15,662 nucleotides of DNA. Source: DATKMS01 sp041497995 (GTDB lineage Bacteria; Desulfobacterota; Binatia; HRBIN30). The notes beneath the pieces were generated by a model. It saw nothing but the letters and a program-made list of their open reading frames with translations, searched no databases and was not told where the DNA came from. Position numbers and translations under genes: made by a program. This document shows, one piece after another, positions 6,204-15,400 of the stretch. Location of the stretch: contig JBGQHM010000126.1 in the NCBI GenBank assembly GCA_041497995.1, forward strand, positions 1 to 15,662. Direction: 5' to 3'. The stretch's first letter is position 1; the number at the start of each line of letters is the position of its first letter.

Positions 6204-8495
6204 ATGACCGACAACCCGGCACGACAGATTGGTCTTCGGATCGAAGTCCATGGTCAGGTGCAAGGAGTCGGCTTCCGCCCGTGGGTGTTCACACTCGCGC
6301 GCGCGGCCGGCATTCGCGGGCGTGTGTGGAACCACGCCGAGGGCGTGACGATCGAAGCCTTCGGAGGCGAGGAGCTACTGCATGGCTTTGCCCGTATGCT
6401 CGGAAACCCTCCGGCACCCACGGCCCGCGTGCACGACATCCACTGCGCACCCATCCCGGTCGAACCGGTCGCTACGTTCAGCGTGGTGGACAGTCGCGCC
6501 AGCGGCCATCGCTCGCTCTCGATCCCACCCGACTGGGCGACGTGCGAACAGTGCCGGCACGAAATGCAGGACCCTGGCGATCGACGCCACGGCTACGCCT
6601 TCATCAACTGCACGCACTGCGGCCCCCGGTATACGATTTGCCGCGATGTTCCGTACGACCGGGCGCAGACGACAATGGCCGCGTTCGCGATGTGCGACGA
6701 CTGCCGGCGCGAATATGATGATCCTGGCAACCGTCGCTTCCATGCCGAGCCCAATGCGTGCCCGGTATGTGGTCCACGCCTGACGCTGACCGATGCGCAA
6801 GGATGCCCGCTCGATGGAGATCCGATCGCCGCTGCGGCTGTGGCATTGCGTGCCGGCGCGATTGTCGCCGTGAAGGGCTTGGGCGGCTTCCATCTCGCGT
6901 GCGACGCGACATCCGCGACGGCAGTGGCGCGGTTGCGGAGTAGGAAGCGGCGTGACCAGAAGCCGTTCGCCGTCATGGTGGGCGACCTGGCCACGGCGGA
7001 GCAGATGGCGCGGCTCGACGAGACCGAGCGTGCCACGCTCACCGCGGGCGAGCGGCCGATTGTGCTGGTCGAGCGCCATCCGCAAGCTGCTGTTGCCTCG
7101 GACGTCGCCCCGAGCAACTCGTGGCTTGGGCTGATGCTGCCCTACACGCCGCTGCACGAGCGGCTGCTTGCCGCGGTCGAGCGGCCGCTGGTGATGACGT
7201 CGGCAAACTTCGCGGACGAGCCGATGGTCTGCGACAACGCGCGCGCACTGCGCACCTTGACCGCGGTGGCTGATGCGTTTCTCATGCACGACCGCGAGAT
7301 CGCCAATCGCTGCGACGACTCGGTCGCACGCGTCATCGCTGGCCGTCCGGTCGTCTTGCGGCGCGGGCGGGGATACGTGCCCACGCGCCTCTCGCTTGCC
7401 CGCCCGGTTGCTCGGGCGCTGCTCGCATGTGGAGCGCATCTCAAGAATGCCGTCTGCTTCGCCGAGGGCAATGCGGCCTGGCTCGGACCGCACATCGGCG
7501 ACCTCGAGACCGACGAGGCTTGTCGCGCGTTCGAGGAAAGCGTCGAACGCTTCCAACGCTTCGTCGGCATTGCGCCTGAGCTAATCGCTCACGATTTGCA
7601 CCCCGACTACTTCACCACACGCTACGCCCTCGAGCGTAACGATCTGCCCCGCGTCGGTGTTCAGCACCATCACGCACACATCGTTGCCTGCATGGCGGAG
7701 CACGGTCTCAGCGGACCGGTGATCGGGCTGGCGTGGGACGGCACGGGGTACGGTACCGACGGCACCGCATGGGGCGGTGAGCTGCTCGTTGCGACGCCTG
7801 CCAGTTTCGCGCGCCTCGCGACGTTTCGGCCGAGTCCACTCGCCGGCGGCGATCGCGCGATCCGGCAGGTGTGGCGCAGTGCGCTGGCGCTTCTTGATCA
7901 ATCGTTCGATAGCGACCCGCCGCTCGACCGCCTGCCACTGTTCGCGCGCATCGACCGTCGCGAAGTCGAACAGGTGCGGCAGATGATCGCGGTGGGCTTC
8001 AACTCACCTGCGGCGCACGGCGTCGGCCGCTTCTTCGACGCGTTCGGCGCCATCGCGCTCGGTAGGACGGAGGCACACTATGAGGGTCAGGTGGCCGTCG
8101 AGCTCACTGGTGCTGCCGACCTCGCTGAGGACCGCGCGTATCCGTATGAAATGGAGGCCGGACTCATCGCTGCCGTCGACCTGCGACCGGCTCTGCGCGA
8201 AGCGGTTGCTGATCTACTGGCGGGCCGTACGGCGGCGACGGTCTCGGGCAGGTTCCACGCAACGCTCGTGGCCGCAGGCATCGAGATGGTGCGCCTTGCA
8301 GCCCAGCACGCCGGCGGCTTGCCCGTTGTGCTGAGCGGCGGCTGCTTTCAGAACGCCCGGCTCGTCGAGGGCCTGCGGCGCGGGTTGGCGCCGCGCTTTG
8401 CAATCTTCTCCCACGAGCGTGTGCCACCAGGCGACGGGGGCATCGCGCTGGGGCAGGCTGTCATCGCCGACGCGATTGTGCGACAAGCTGGCTGA
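6204..8495 (+). CDS. hypF: Hydrogenase maturation carbamoyltransferase HypF
   Basis: HypF uses carbamoyl phosphate and ATP to carbamoylate the C-terminal Cys of HypE, the first step in making the cyanide ligands of [NiFe] hydrogenase. The 763-aa length is normal. All parts are visible: an acylphosphatase-like domain with VQGVGFRPW (Arg25) at about 10-95; two zinc fingers Cx2Cx18Cx2C at Cys114/117/136/139 and Cys164/167/186/189; a YrdC-like domain at about 205-390 with AVKGLGGFHLACDA and the RKRRDQKPFAVM loop; and a Kae1-like domain with HHHAH (488-492), WDGTGYGTDGTAWGGE and a late LSGGCFQN. The ATG at 6204 is chosen because the domain begins directly after it; an upstream in-frame ATG at 6048 would add 52 unrelated residues and precede the likely promoter. 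The Shine-Dalgarno is weak. First gene of the hyp operon. Confidence 0.97.
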   Translation: MTDNPARQIGLRIEVHGQVQGVGFRPWVFTLARAAGIRGRVWNHAEGVTIEAFGGEELLHGFARMLGNPPAPTARVHDIHCAPIPVEPVATFSVVDSRASGHRSLSIPPDWATCEQCRHEMQDPGDRRHGYAFINCTHCGPRYTICRDVPYDRAQTTMAAFAMCDDCRREYDDPGNRRFHAEPNACPVCGPRLTLTDAQGCPLDGDPIAAAAVALRAGAIVAVKGLGGFHLACDATSATAVARLRSRKRRDQKPFAVMVGDLATAEQMARLDETERATLTAGERPIVLVERHPQAAVASDVAPSNSWLGLMLPYTPLHERLLAAVERPLVMTSANFADEPMVCDNARALRTLTAVADAFLMHDREIANRCDDSVARVIAGRPVVLRRGRGYVPTRLSLARPVARALLACGAHLKNAVCFAEGNAAWLGPHIGDLETDEACRAFEESVERFQRFVGIAPELIAHDLHPDYFTTRYALERNDLPRVGVQHHHAHIVACMAEHGLSGPVIGLAWDGTGYGTDGTAWGGELLVATPASFARLATFRPSPLAGGDRAIRQVWRSALALLDQSFDSDPPLDRLPLFARIDRREVEQVRQMIAVGFNSPAAHGVGRFFDAFGAIALGRTEAHYEGQVAVELTGAADLAEDRAYPYEMEAGLIAAVDLRPALREAVADLLAGRTAATVSGRFHATLVAAGIEMVRLAAQHAGGLPVVLSGGCFQNARLVEGLRRGLAPRFAIFSHERVPPGDGGIALGQAVIADAIVRQAG

Positions 8496-8527
8496 CAGGG
8501 TCGTCAAGGAAAGGGGAGGCGTGAAGC

Positions 8528-8779
8528 ATGTGCCTCGCGGTGCCCGGTAAGGTCGTCGCCATCGAAGGCGACAGCGAGTTGCGTATGGCGCGCATCGACT
8601 TCGGTGGCGTGACGCGCGAGGCCTGCCTCGCCTACGTCCCGGAAGCCCAAATCGGCGACTACGTCCTCGTTCACGTCGGCTTTGCGATCGCCACGGTCGA
8701 CGAGCAGGTCGCGCAGGAAACGCTCGCGCTGCTTGCCGAGGCGGGCGAGCTCCAGGAGCGCGAGAAGGAACGCAGCTGA
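8528..8779 (+). CDS. hypC: Hydrogenase maturation chaperone HypC
   Basis: HypC is an 83-aa chaperone beginning MCLAVPGKV. Cys2, exposed after removal of Met1, binds the iron being fitted with CN and CO ligands and also contacts the hydrogenase large-subunit precursor. The length and the OB-like small barrel pattern (ARIDFGGVTREACLAYVPEAQ, then IGDYVLVHVGFAIATVDEQ) fit the HypC/HybG family. GGGGAGG (8513-8519) gives a strong ribosome site eight bases before the ATG. It lies 32 bp after hypF and overlaps hypD by one base (TGATG), so HypC and its partner HypD should be made together. A HupF-type specialised paralogue cannot be excluded. Confidence 0.96.
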   Translation: MCLAVPGKVVAIEGDSELRMARIDFGGVTREACLAYVPEAQIGDYVLVHVGFAIATVDEQVAQETLALLAEAGELQEREKERS

Positions 8780-9885
8780 TGCGGCACCTCGACGAATACC
8801 GCGATCCCGCCGCTGTGCGCATCGTCCTGCGACAGATCGAGTCGACGGTCACGCGGCCGTGGACCATCATGGAAGTGTGCGGCGGGCAGACGCACTCGAT
8901 TCTCAAGTTCGGATTGGATGAGTTGCTGCCGCCGCACATCCGACTCATCCACGGCCCTGGCTGTCCAGTCTGCGTGACGCCGCTCGAGCAGATTGATCGT
9001 GCCCTGGCGCTCGCGTCCCGGCCCGGCGTGGTGCTCTGTTCCTTCGGCGACATGCTGCGCGTTCCGGGCTCTTCCGGAGATTTGCTGTCCGCCAAGGCGC
9101 GGGGCGCCGACGTGCGCATCGTCTATTCCCCGCTCGATGCGCTCAAGGTCGCGCGTCAAGAGCCGGAGCGCCAGGTCGTCTTCTTCGCCGTCGGTTTCGA
9201 GACGACCGCACCGGCGAATGCGATGGCCGTCCAGTGTGCCGTACGCGAAGGGATCGGCAACTTCTCTCTCCTCATGGCGCATGTGCTCGTGCCGCCGGCA
9301 CTCGAGGCGCTCCTGTCGGATCCTGAGTGCGTCATCCAGGGCCTGCTCGCTCCCGGGCACGTCTGTGTCATTACCGGCTACCGTTCGTACGAACCGCTCG
9401 CGGCGCGCTTTCACGTTCCAATCGTTGTGACGGGCTTCGAACCTCTGGATCTGCTGCGTGGTGTGCTGGCCGCGACGCGCCAGCTCGAACGTGGTGAGGC
9501 GCGCGTGGAGAATCAGTACGAGCGCGTTGCCCGCGTCGACGGCAACCCTGCCGCGCGCGCCGTCCTCGAGGAGGTGTTCGTGGTGGCGAACCGGAAGTGG
9601 CGCGGCATTGGCGAGATTCCGGCAAGTGGCTATGCGCTCGCGCCAGCCTATGCCGCCTTCGATGCGGAGCGTGTCTTCGGCTTGGAGTCCGTTGCCGTCG
9701 AGGAGCCGCGCGAGTGCTTGAGCGGACTGGTGTTGCAGGGACGTATCCGTCCGACCGAATGCGCGCAGTTCGGCACGCGGTGTACACCCGAGCATCCGCT
9801 CGGTGCGACGATGGTATCGTCGGAGGGCGCCTGCGCCGCGTATTTCCACTACGGCCGTAGCGCTCGCGCCGGCGGAGAGCGCTGA
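8779..9885 (+). CDS. hypD: Hydrogenase maturation iron-sulfur protein HypD
   Basis: HypD is the 368-aa [4Fe-4S] scaffold on which, with HypC, the Fe(CN)2CO unit is built. The conserved motifs are present: EVCGGQTHSI with Cys34; GPGCPVCVTP with Cys62 and Cys65; FETTAPANAMAV; and the C-terminal cluster-binding region with Cys328, Cys335 (CTPEHPLG) and Cys352 (SSEGACAAYF). The length equals the family norm. The ATG overlaps the hypC stop by one base and an AAGGA sits nine bases upstream, supporting translational coupling. Nothing is missing, so I expect a working enzyme. Confidence 0.97.
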   Translation: MRHLDEYRDPAAVRIVLRQIESTVTRPWTIMEVCGGQTHSILKFGLDELLPPHIRLIHGPGCPVCVTPLEQIDRALALASRPGVVLCSFGDMLRVPGSSGDLLSAKARGADVRIVYSPLDALKVARQEPERQVVFFAVGFETTAPANAMAVQCAVREGIGNFSLLMAHVLVPPALEALLSDPECVIQGLLAPGHVCVITGYRSYEPLAARFHVPIVVTGFEPLDLLRGVLAATRQLERGEARVENQYERVARVDGNPAARAVLEEVFVVANRKWRGIGEIPASGYALAPAYAAFDAERVFGLESVAVEEPRECLSGLVLQGRIRPTECAQFGTRCTPEHPLGATMVSSEGACAAYFHYGRSARAGGER

Positions 9886-9889
9886 GTGC

Positions 9890-10945
9890 ATGTCCAATCC
9901 CCTCGAATCACTCCTCGCTTGCCCGCTACCGCTGGACGACGACAGCGTAGTGCAGATGGCGCACGGCGGCGGCGGCCGCAAGATGGCGAACCTGATCGAG
10001 CGCCTCTTCCTGCCGGCGTTCGACAGTCCAGCGCTGTCGGCATTGGGCGACGGCGCCGTGATCGACGTGGGCAGGGAGCGCCTGGCGTTCACAACCGACA
10101 CCTTCGTCGTCAGCCCGCCGTTCTTTCCCGGCGGTGACATCGGCTCTCTCGCCGTTCACGGAACTGCAAACGACTTGGCGGTCTGTGGTGCAGAACCGAT
10201 AGGGTTCAGCGTGGGCTTGGTCCTTGAAGAAGGATTTCCGGTCGAGAGTCTGCGGCGGATTGTCGCTTCGTTGGCCGGCGCGAGTGGTACGGTAGGAGCG
10301 CCGATCTTGACGGGAGACACGAAAGTCGTGGAGCGCGGGAAGGGAGACGGCATCTACATCAACACTTCCGGAATAGGCCGGGTCCGGCTGGGGGTGAACG
10401 TGGCACCCGACCGGGCAGCACCGGGCGATGTGATCCTCGTCTCCGGCCCGGTCGGCGACCACGGCATCGCGGTGATGGCGGCACGCAACGGGATCGAGCT
10501 CGAAACGACCCTCCTCTCCGACTCGGCCCCGGTGTTGCCACTCGTCCGCGCGCTGCTTGATGTCGCTCCCGATACGAAGGTCATGCGCGATCCCACCCGT
10601 GGCGGTCTGGCCACGGCCCTGTGCGAGATTGCCATCGCGTCGCACGCGGGCATCTGCATCGACGAAGCGCACGTGCCGGTGCGGCGCGAAGTGCAGGCGG
10701 CGTGCGAGGTGCTCGGCTTCGATCCATTCTACGTCGCGTGCGAAGGCCGCTTTCTGGCCATCGTGCCGCCGACGCGAGCGGATGCGGGGCTGGCCGCGTT
10801 GCGCGCTGTTCCCGGCGGCGCCGAAGCATGCCGCATCGGCGAGGTGACCGCCGAGAATGCGGGGCGCGTCGTGTTGCGTACGCGCATCGGCACGCACCGC
10901 CGTCTCGACCGGCTGTCAGGCGAGCAGCTGCCGCGCATCTGCTGA
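9890..10945 (+). CDS. hypE: Hydrogenase maturation dehydratase HypE
   Basis: HypE dehydrates the carbamoyl group received from HypF on its terminal cysteine to thiocyanate and passes cyanide to iron on HypCD. The 351-aa protein is of the PurM/AIRS-like ATP-binding fold: HGGGGRKM near residues 25-32, the GDGAVID strand, FTTDTFVVSPPFFPGGDIG, GDTKVVERGKGDG and DPTRGGLA motifs. It ends LPRIC, and Cys351 is the required carbamoyl acceptor. The ATG at 9890, four bases after the hypD stop and with a GGAG upstream, is preferred over an in-frame ATG at 9803 that lies inside hypD and would add 29 unrelated residues. Confidence 0.97.
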   Translation: MSNPLESLLACPLPLDDDSVVQMAHGGGGRKMANLIERLFLPAFDSPALSALGDGAVIDVGRERLAFTTDTFVVSPPFFPGGDIGSLAVHGTANDLAVCGAEPIGFSVGLVLEEGFPVESLRRIVASLAGASGTVGAPILTGDTKVVERGKGDGIYINTSGIGRVRLGVNVAPDRAAPGDVILVSGPVGDHGIAVMAARNGIELETTLLSDSAPVLPLVRALLDVAPDTKVMRDPTRGGLATALCEIAIASHAGICIDEAHVPVRREVQAACEVLGFDPFYVACEGRFLAIVPPTRADAGLAALRAVPGGAEACRIGEVTAENAGRVVLRTRIGTHRRLDRLSGEQLPRIC

Positions 10946-10953
10946 GGCCATTC

Positions 10954-11301
10954 ATGCACGAGTACTCCTTGGTTCAGGCGATGATGCGGCGGGTCGAGGC
11001 GGAAGCGCGAGCGCACAATGCCAGCGGCGTGCGTCGCGTGCAGGTTCGCATCGGCCACCTCTCCGGCGTTGAACCGGAACTGTTCGCCACGGCGTACGAG
11101 GTGCTCCGACCGGGGACATTGTGTGCGGGTGCGGAATTGATCATTGCGCACGAGGCGATCGAGTGGCGGTGCGGCGTGTGTGGATCGATGGTGCCCGCCG
11201 GTGGCGCGCTCGTGTGTCCGCAGTGCGCCTCGCCCCCGTGCTTGATCCGTGGCGACGACCTGATGCTCGAGAGCATTGAGCTGGAGGTGATGAGTGTGTG
11301 A
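10954..11301 (+). CDS. hypA: Nickel-binding hydrogenase maturation protein HypA
   Basis: HypA delivers nickel to the hydrogenase large subunit with HypB. The 115-aa protein starts MHEYSLVQ; His2 and Glu3 form the nickel site, and the zinc hairpin is Cys73/Cys76 and Cys88/Cys91 (CGVC...CPQC). The length is typical. The ATG follows the hypE stop by eight bases, with GAGG six bases upstream overlapping that stop. Its 3' end overlaps hypB by eight bases. One extra Cys96 lies just after the hairpin and is not part of the usual motif. Confidence 0.96.
   Translation: MHEYSLVQAMMRRVEAEARAHNASGVRRVQVRIGHLSGVEPELFATAYEVLRPGTLCAGAELIIAHEAIEWRCGVCGSMVPAGGALVCPQCASPPCLIRGDDLMLESIELEVMSV
11283..11287 (+). 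promoter_or_regulatory. Ribosome site that fixes the GTG start of hypB
   Basis: GGAGG inside the end of hypA lies six bases before the GTG at 11294. Together with the CxxCGCG N-terminus that follows immediately, it argues for GTG as the start codon. Confidence 0.65.
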
Positions 11302-12019
11302 CGTGTGTGGTTGCGGCGACACCGCGATCGTGACGGTCGACGTGCATGAGCGGCTGCTCGGCGCCAACGACCGGACAGCGGCGCACAACCGTGCGCACTT
11401 CACCGATCACGGGTTGATCGCGATCAATCTCATGGGTTCACCCGGATCAGGGAAGACCGCGATCCTCGAAGCCACGGCGCGTGTGCTCGCAGGACAGCGA
11501 CGCCTGGCGGCGATCACCGGTGATCTCGCAACGGAGCGCGATGCGGTTCGCCTGCGTGCTGCCGGCATCCCGGCACGTGCGATCACCACCGGCTCGGCGT
11601 GCCACCTCGACGCGGAGATGGTGCATCAGGCCATGCATGGCGACATCGCATACGCTGCGGACTACCTTTTTATCGAGAACGTCGGCAACCTCGTCTGTCC
11701 GGCGATCTACGATCTCGGGCAGACCGTGAACGTGGTTGCGCTGTCTGTTACCGAAGGCGAGGACAAGCCGCTCAAATATCCGGTGATGTTCCGGAAGGCG
11801 GACCTTGTCCTGCTCACCAAGATCGATCTCTTGCCGGCGCTGCCGGAGTTTGATCGCGCTGCGGTGGAAGAGGCGCTGGCGCACTTCATGCCGGCGCCGC
11901 GGATGATCGCGGTGTCGGGCCGCACGGACGACGGCGTCGCCGAGTGGGTGAACTGGATTGAAGACTTGCGTGGGCGGTTGTTGCCACCCAAGCCTGTGCA
12001 CGGAGGGCCCGGGCGATGA
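11294..12019 (+). CDS. hypB: Nickel-handling GTPase HypB
   Basis: HypB is a GTPase that works with HypA to insert nickel. The 241-aa protein begins (GTG) MCDVCGCGD, the high-affinity nickel site CxxCGC, with no His-rich stretch after it, so large nickel storage is unlikely. The P-loop is GSPGSGKT (48-55). The G-domain metal site is Cys103-His104 and Cys135 in ENVGNLVCP, and the guanine-specificity motif is TKID (175-178). It overlaps hypA by eight bases and the next gene by four (ATGA). Confidence 0.97.
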   Translation: MCDVCGCGDTAIVTVDVHERLLGANDRTAAHNRAHFTDHGLIAINLMGSPGSGKTAILEATARVLAGQRRLAAITGDLATERDAVRLRAAGIPARAITTGSACHLDAEMVHQAMHGDIAYAADYLFIENVGNLVCPAIYDLGQTVNVVALSVTEGEDKPLKYPVMFRKADLVLLTKIDLLPALPEFDRAAVEEALAHFMPAPRMIAVSGRTDDGVAEWVNWIEDLRGRLLPPKPVHGGPGR

Positions 12020-12435
12020 GGACCGTCTTGCTTGCGTGCGCTCTGTTGGTGACGGCTGGAGTCGCCGAGGCGCGCATGCGCCGTCCGACGCCGATCCACG
12101 TGCGCATGGTTGCCTACATTGGAGAGAAGGTTGAAGGGACGCGACCGGACTTCACCTGGCTGGTGACGTATCGCGGCAAGCGCTACGACCTGTACATCCT
12201 CAACCTGGTGGTCCTCGGAGGCCGCGCTACGCCGCTCGACATCGACGCTGCGGTCGCCCCCTACGAGGTCAAGTTTCAGATCGCGGGTGACAAGACCGCG
12301 CTCGCACACTTTGTTGCGGCGCCGCCGCGGCAACAGGTTCTCATCATGGGTTACGTACGGCTCGATGCGGCGCGCTTTCTCATGTTGGACACGGTCGAGT
12401 CTGCCTCCCCGCCGACGCCGGCACCGACGGAGTAG
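12016..12435 (+). CDS. Unrecognised small exported protein, last gene of the hyp operon
   Basis: I do not recognise this 139-aa product. Residues 1-19 form a clear signal peptide (MRTVLLACALLVTAGVAEA), cleaved probably after AEA; Cys8 lies within the hydrophobic stretch without a following lipobox, so it is probably not a lipoprotein. The mature part is beta-rich, with strands such as FTWLVTY, RYDLYILNLVVLGG, VLIMGYVRL and RFLMLDTVE, which could suit a small OB-like barrel (a guess), and it ends in a short Pro/Thr tail. GGAGGG (12002-12007) precedes the ATG, and the ATG overlaps the hypB stop as ATGA, so it should be translated with the nickel GTPase. No metal-binding motif is evident. Confidence 0.75.
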   Translation: MRTVLLACALLVTAGVAEARMRRPTPIHVRMVAYIGEKVEGTRPDFTWLVTYRGKRYDLYILNLVVLGGRATPLDIDAAVAPYEVKFQIAGDKTALAHFVAAPPRQQVLIMGYVRLDAARFLMLDTVESASPPTPAPTE

Positions 12436-12445
12436 GGAGAAGCTG

Positions 12446-12469
12446 CCGAACGTCTCGGCGTTCGTTCGG
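12446..12469. terminator. Hairpin between convergent hyp operon and large secreted-protein gene
   Basis: CCGAACG (12446-12452) pairs with CGTTCGG (12463-12469); an alternative six-pair stem uses 12447-12452 with 12459-12464 around a TCTCGG loop. It lies in the 53-bp gap between facing stop codons, the place for a bidirectional terminator. There is no T-run on either strand, so termination may need Rho or be weak. Confidence 0.4.
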
Positions 12470-12488
12470 AGTCGACCCGAAGCACCCG

Positions 12489-15400
12489 TCATTCTCGAGA
12501 CTCGTGGTGAGTTGCCGGACGAGTCGGTGTCATCGTCCTCGTCGCCGTCCGCGTTCGGGTTTGGGTTGGTGTGCGCGTCGCCGTAGCGGTCGGCGTCGGT
12601 GTGCGCGTCGGGGTCGGGGTAGGGGCGCACGCGTCGCCGATGCCGTCACCATCGTTGTCCGCTTGGTCGGGGTTGAAAGTGAGTGGGCAATTGTCGCAGG
12701 CATCTGGGATCCCGTCGAAGTCACCGTCCGTGCTCTTGCTGAGAAGGACCGAGACATCACTAGATTCGCTGTTAGCTACGGCGAGGTCCGGGAAGCCGTC
12801 GCGGGACAGATCGGCCACCGCCACGAATTGCGGGTGCTTACCCGCAACAAAGGGCCGCGGCGCTGCAAATCTCCCCTGACCGTTGCCGAGCAGGACCGAC
12901 ACGTCGTTGGAAGCGGCGTTGGCGGTCACCAAGTCAAGGAACCCATCCGCGTCGATGTCGGCCGCCACCACGGATTGAGGATGCGTCCCCGCAGCGAAGA
13001 CCTGCGCTGATGCAAAGGTGCCGTCGCCGTTGCCGAGCAGGACCGACACCTCGTTGGAGGCCGCATCCGCTGTAACGAGATCGACGATCCAGTCGCGGTT
13101 CAGATCCACCGCCAGTACTGACTTGGGCCGCATGCCCGCGGCAAAGAATTGCGCCGGCGCGAAGGTGCCGTCGCCGTGGTTGAGGAGCACCGACACGTCG
13201 TTGGAGGATGCATTGGCGGTGACGAGATCGACTCTCCCGTCACCATTCAGATCGGCCGCCGCCACCGATTGGGCGTGCCTGCCCACGGCAAACAATTGCG
13301 GCGTGGCGAAGGTCCCATCACCGTGGCCGAGCAGCACTGCGACGCTGGACGAGCCATTTGCGGTCGCCAGGTCGAGTATCCCATCTGAGTTGAGATCCGC
13401 CACCGCCAGTGATTGGGGATGCTCCGCGGCGGCAAAGGAGCGCGCCGGGGCAAAGCTGCCGTCGCCGTTGCCGAGGAGCACCGACACGTTGTTGGAATCT
13501 CGATTTGCGACGACGAGGTCGGGCAGCCTATCGAAGTTCAGGTCCGTCACAACGACTGATGAGGGGTGTACCCCCGCTGCAACGCGCTGCTGGGTCCCAA
13601 AGGTCCCGTCGCCGCGACCCAGTAGAACCGACACGTCGTTGGAGTCTCGGTTGGCGACGACGAGATCGGGTACCCAATCGAAATTCAGATCGGCTAGCGC
13701 CACCGCCTGCGGACCTGCGCCCGCGGCAAAGCGCTGCTGAGGCGCAAATGTGCGATCGTTGTCGCACGCGTCGCCCTTACCGTCCTTGTCACAATCCGCC
13801 TGAGTGGGGTTGAAAGCGAAGGGGCAGTTGTCGGCCAGATCACACAGACCGTCGCCGTCGCTATCGAACTGCCCGTGCCCGACGCAGAAGTCGCACGCAT
13901 CTCCAAATCCGTCGCCGTCGGTGTCCGCCTGGTCGGGGTTGAAGGTGAACAGACAGTTGTCCACTTGGTTGCAGATGTTGTCGCCGTCGTAGTCATCGAA
14001 GACGGGGCACACTTGGCAGGCGTCCCCGACGCGGTTGAAGTCCGAGTCCAGTTGATCCGGGTTCGGTGTGGCAGGGCAGTTGTCGCAAGCGTCGCCCACG
14101 CCGTCGCGGTCGGTGTCCGTCTGGCCAGGGTTGAAGTTGAACGGGCAGTTGTCGGCTTGATCACAGAGGCCGTCGCCGTCGCTGTCGGACTGGCCGCGTC
14201 CCACGCAGAAGTCGCACGCATCTCCGAATCCGTCGCCGTCGGTGTCCGTCTGGTCGGGGTTGAAGTTGAACGGGCAGTTGTCGGCTTGATCACAGAGGCC
14301 GTCGCCGTCGCTGTCGGACTGGCCGCCTCCCACGCAGAAGTCGCAGGCATCTCCAAATCCGTCGCCGTCGGTGTCCGCCTGGTCGGGGTTGAAGTTGAAC
14401 AGGCAGTTGTCCACTTCGTTGCAGATGTTGTCGCCGTCGTAGTCGTCGAAGGTGGGACACACTTGGCAGGCGTCCCCGACACGGTTGAAGTCCGTGTCCA
14501 GTTGGTCCGGGTTCGGTGTGGCAGGGCAGTTGTCGCAGGCGTCGCCGACGCCGTCGTCATCGCGATCGGCTTGGTCAGGGTTGGCAGCGAACAGGCAGTT
14601 GTCCGCCTCGGTACAGATGTTGTCGCCGTCGTAGTCGTCGAAGGCGGGACACAGCTGGCAGGCGTCACCGACGCCGTTAAAGTCCGAATCGAGTTGGTCC
14701 GGGTTCGGCGTGGTCGGGCAGTTGTCGCATGCGTCACCGATACCGTCGGCGTCGCGATCCGTCTGGTCGGGATTGCGGGTAAAGGGACAATTGTCGCGCA
14801 CGTCGCAGAGGCCGTCACTATCGCTATCCGACAGTGCTGGACCCGACACACACTGTCCGGTTGTGACACTGCAGCTCTCGGGACCGTTGCACACGTTGCC
14901 ATCATCAAGACAGATCACCGGATTCCCACCGGCGCAGACGCCTGCGGAGCAGGTGTCCGTTTGGGTGCAGGCGTTCTTGTCGTCGCAGCGGACACCGTCG
15001 GCCTCGAGCTGGCACGTTGCCGAACAACAATCTCCATCCACAGTGTTGCCGTCGTCGCACTGCTCGCCCGCAGTCACGATACCGTTCCCGCACCCGGTCA
15101 GCGTGCAGTTCGAATCGCAGCCGTCGCCATCCACCAGATTGCCGTCATCGCATTGCTCCTCCCCGCCGCAACCATTGATGCGGCTGCTGTCCGCAGCGGC
15201 AACCTCGGTGGCGTCGACGAATCCATCCGAGCTGGGGTCGCAGGCCGTGCAAACGACGAGCGAGCGTCCACCCCCCATAATGCTCCTGCACAAATCGACC
15301 TCGTCCTGCGTCACTTCACCGTTCCCGTCGCAGTCGCCATCGCAATGTTGGGTGGCATCGATGACACCATTGCCGCACTGCGCGGCGCCGAGGACGTCCT

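Noticed and set aside
13820..14782. Regular repeats that could suggest a CRISPR array
   Set aside because: Units are 129 and 192 bp with no short constant repeat and unique spacer pattern, and they encode thrombospondin type-3 repeats in frame.
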